From: DYMC01 sp035406705
GTDB taxonomy: Bacteria; Verrucomicrobiota; Lentisphaeria; Victivallales; GWF2-50-93
NCBI GenBank assembly: GCA_964426675.1
Contig: CAYRRM010000090.1
Coordinates: forward strand, 1 to 5,864
DNA length: 5,864 nt
Reading direction: 5' to 3'
A program made the translations under genes and the position numbers. The notes beneath the pieces were generated by a model, which worked only from the letters and a program-made list of their open reading frames with translations, did not search any database and was not told the origin of the DNA. The first letter of the stretch is position 1. Each line of letters starts with the position of its first letter. Shown in pieces: positions 5,665 to 5,864 of the stretch.

Positions 5665-5864
5665 ATGATAAAAGAAATCAGGCTAATAATAAAGATACTT
5701 GATAAAATTCAAAATTTATTGTTTAAAGCGAATGAAATTGAATGGGCAAAACATATAAGCAAAATTAGGGAAGAGTTTGAATCTGTACCACAGCAGGAAG
5801 TAAAAATAGTAGCAAGAAAAACAATGAATCTTTTTGGTGGAATGGGTTCTTTCAATGATATTGT
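5665..5864 (+). CDS. Stand-alone DUF6966-like protein, partial at the window end
   Basis: Only the first 66 codons are present; the frame is still open at the last base. The visible part aligns without gaps to residues 256-318 of the 349-residue protein at 1034. About half the positions are identical, including LDKIQ, KANE, EWAK and SFxDI. Here the motif GGMGSFND (58-65) is intact, which I associate with small DUF6966-type proteins, while the fused copy has lost it. The whole protein is probably around 100 residues, judging from the fused domain. There is no signal peptide or membrane segment in the visible part. The sequence shows no enzymatic motif. It follows the truncated remnant at 5384 closely. 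Its role is unknown; an immunity or partner protein is one possibility from the family's small size and accessory setting. Confidence 0.75.
   Translation, partial: MIKEIRLIIKILDKIQNLLFKANEIEWAKHISKIREEFESVPQQEVKIVARKTMNLFGGMGSFNDI

Noticed and set aside
1..5864. tRNA, rRNA, riboswitch or CRISPR features
   Set aside because: I found no cloverleaf-like segments, no regularly spaced direct repeats and no recognisable conserved RNA motifs on either strand.

Overview
The window comes from a low-GC bacterium. The host genes are strongly AT-rich and use A/T-ending codons, with AGGAG-type ribosome binding sites. The sequence alone does not fix the taxon; a spirochaete or an AT-rich Firmicute would both fit. 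The content is accessory: small exported or membrane proteins of unknown function, decayed genes and one dead insertion sequence. There are no RNA genes, CRISPR arrays or core housekeeping genes.

Layout. (1) 43-501, minus strand: a small exported cysteine-rich protein with one calcium-loop-like motif. (2) 502-1033: no intact gene, but the minus strand from about 966 down to 583 reads as a decayed coding region in one frame with several stops. (3) 1034-3815, plus strand: a compact gene cluster. It holds a two-TM protein with two DUF3592-like segments and an extra C-terminal domain; a two-TM M48-like peptidase homologue whose HExxH motif reads HECVK; a possible 23-residue peptide overlapping both neighbours; and a soluble 166-residue protein of unknown function. 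(4) About 3883-5384: an IS256-family insertion sequence, visibly richer in GC than its surroundings. Its transposase, on the minus strand, is broken by at least three frameshifts and two nonsense codons. (5) 5384-5653: a 5'-truncated, stop-containing remnant of a host gene abutting the IS. (6) 5665 to the window end: the start of a gene whose product is about half identical to the C-terminal domain of the 349-residue protein at 1034.

How the parts may work together (inference). The 1034-3815 genes are close-packed in one direction, and the first two encode membrane proteins with cytosol-sized soluble parts, so they may form one membrane-associated complex. The domain at the end of the first protein recurs as a stand-alone gene beyond the IS, with the motif GGMGSFND, which I associate with the DUF6966-type family. 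Recurring small domains, pseudogenes and a mobile element resemble the immunity-gene arrays near polymorphic toxins or other conflict systems. No toxin, nuclease or effector is visible here, so that role is a hypothesis. The most testable points are the apparently inactive metalloprotease and the domain shared between the 349-residue protein and the gene at 5665.
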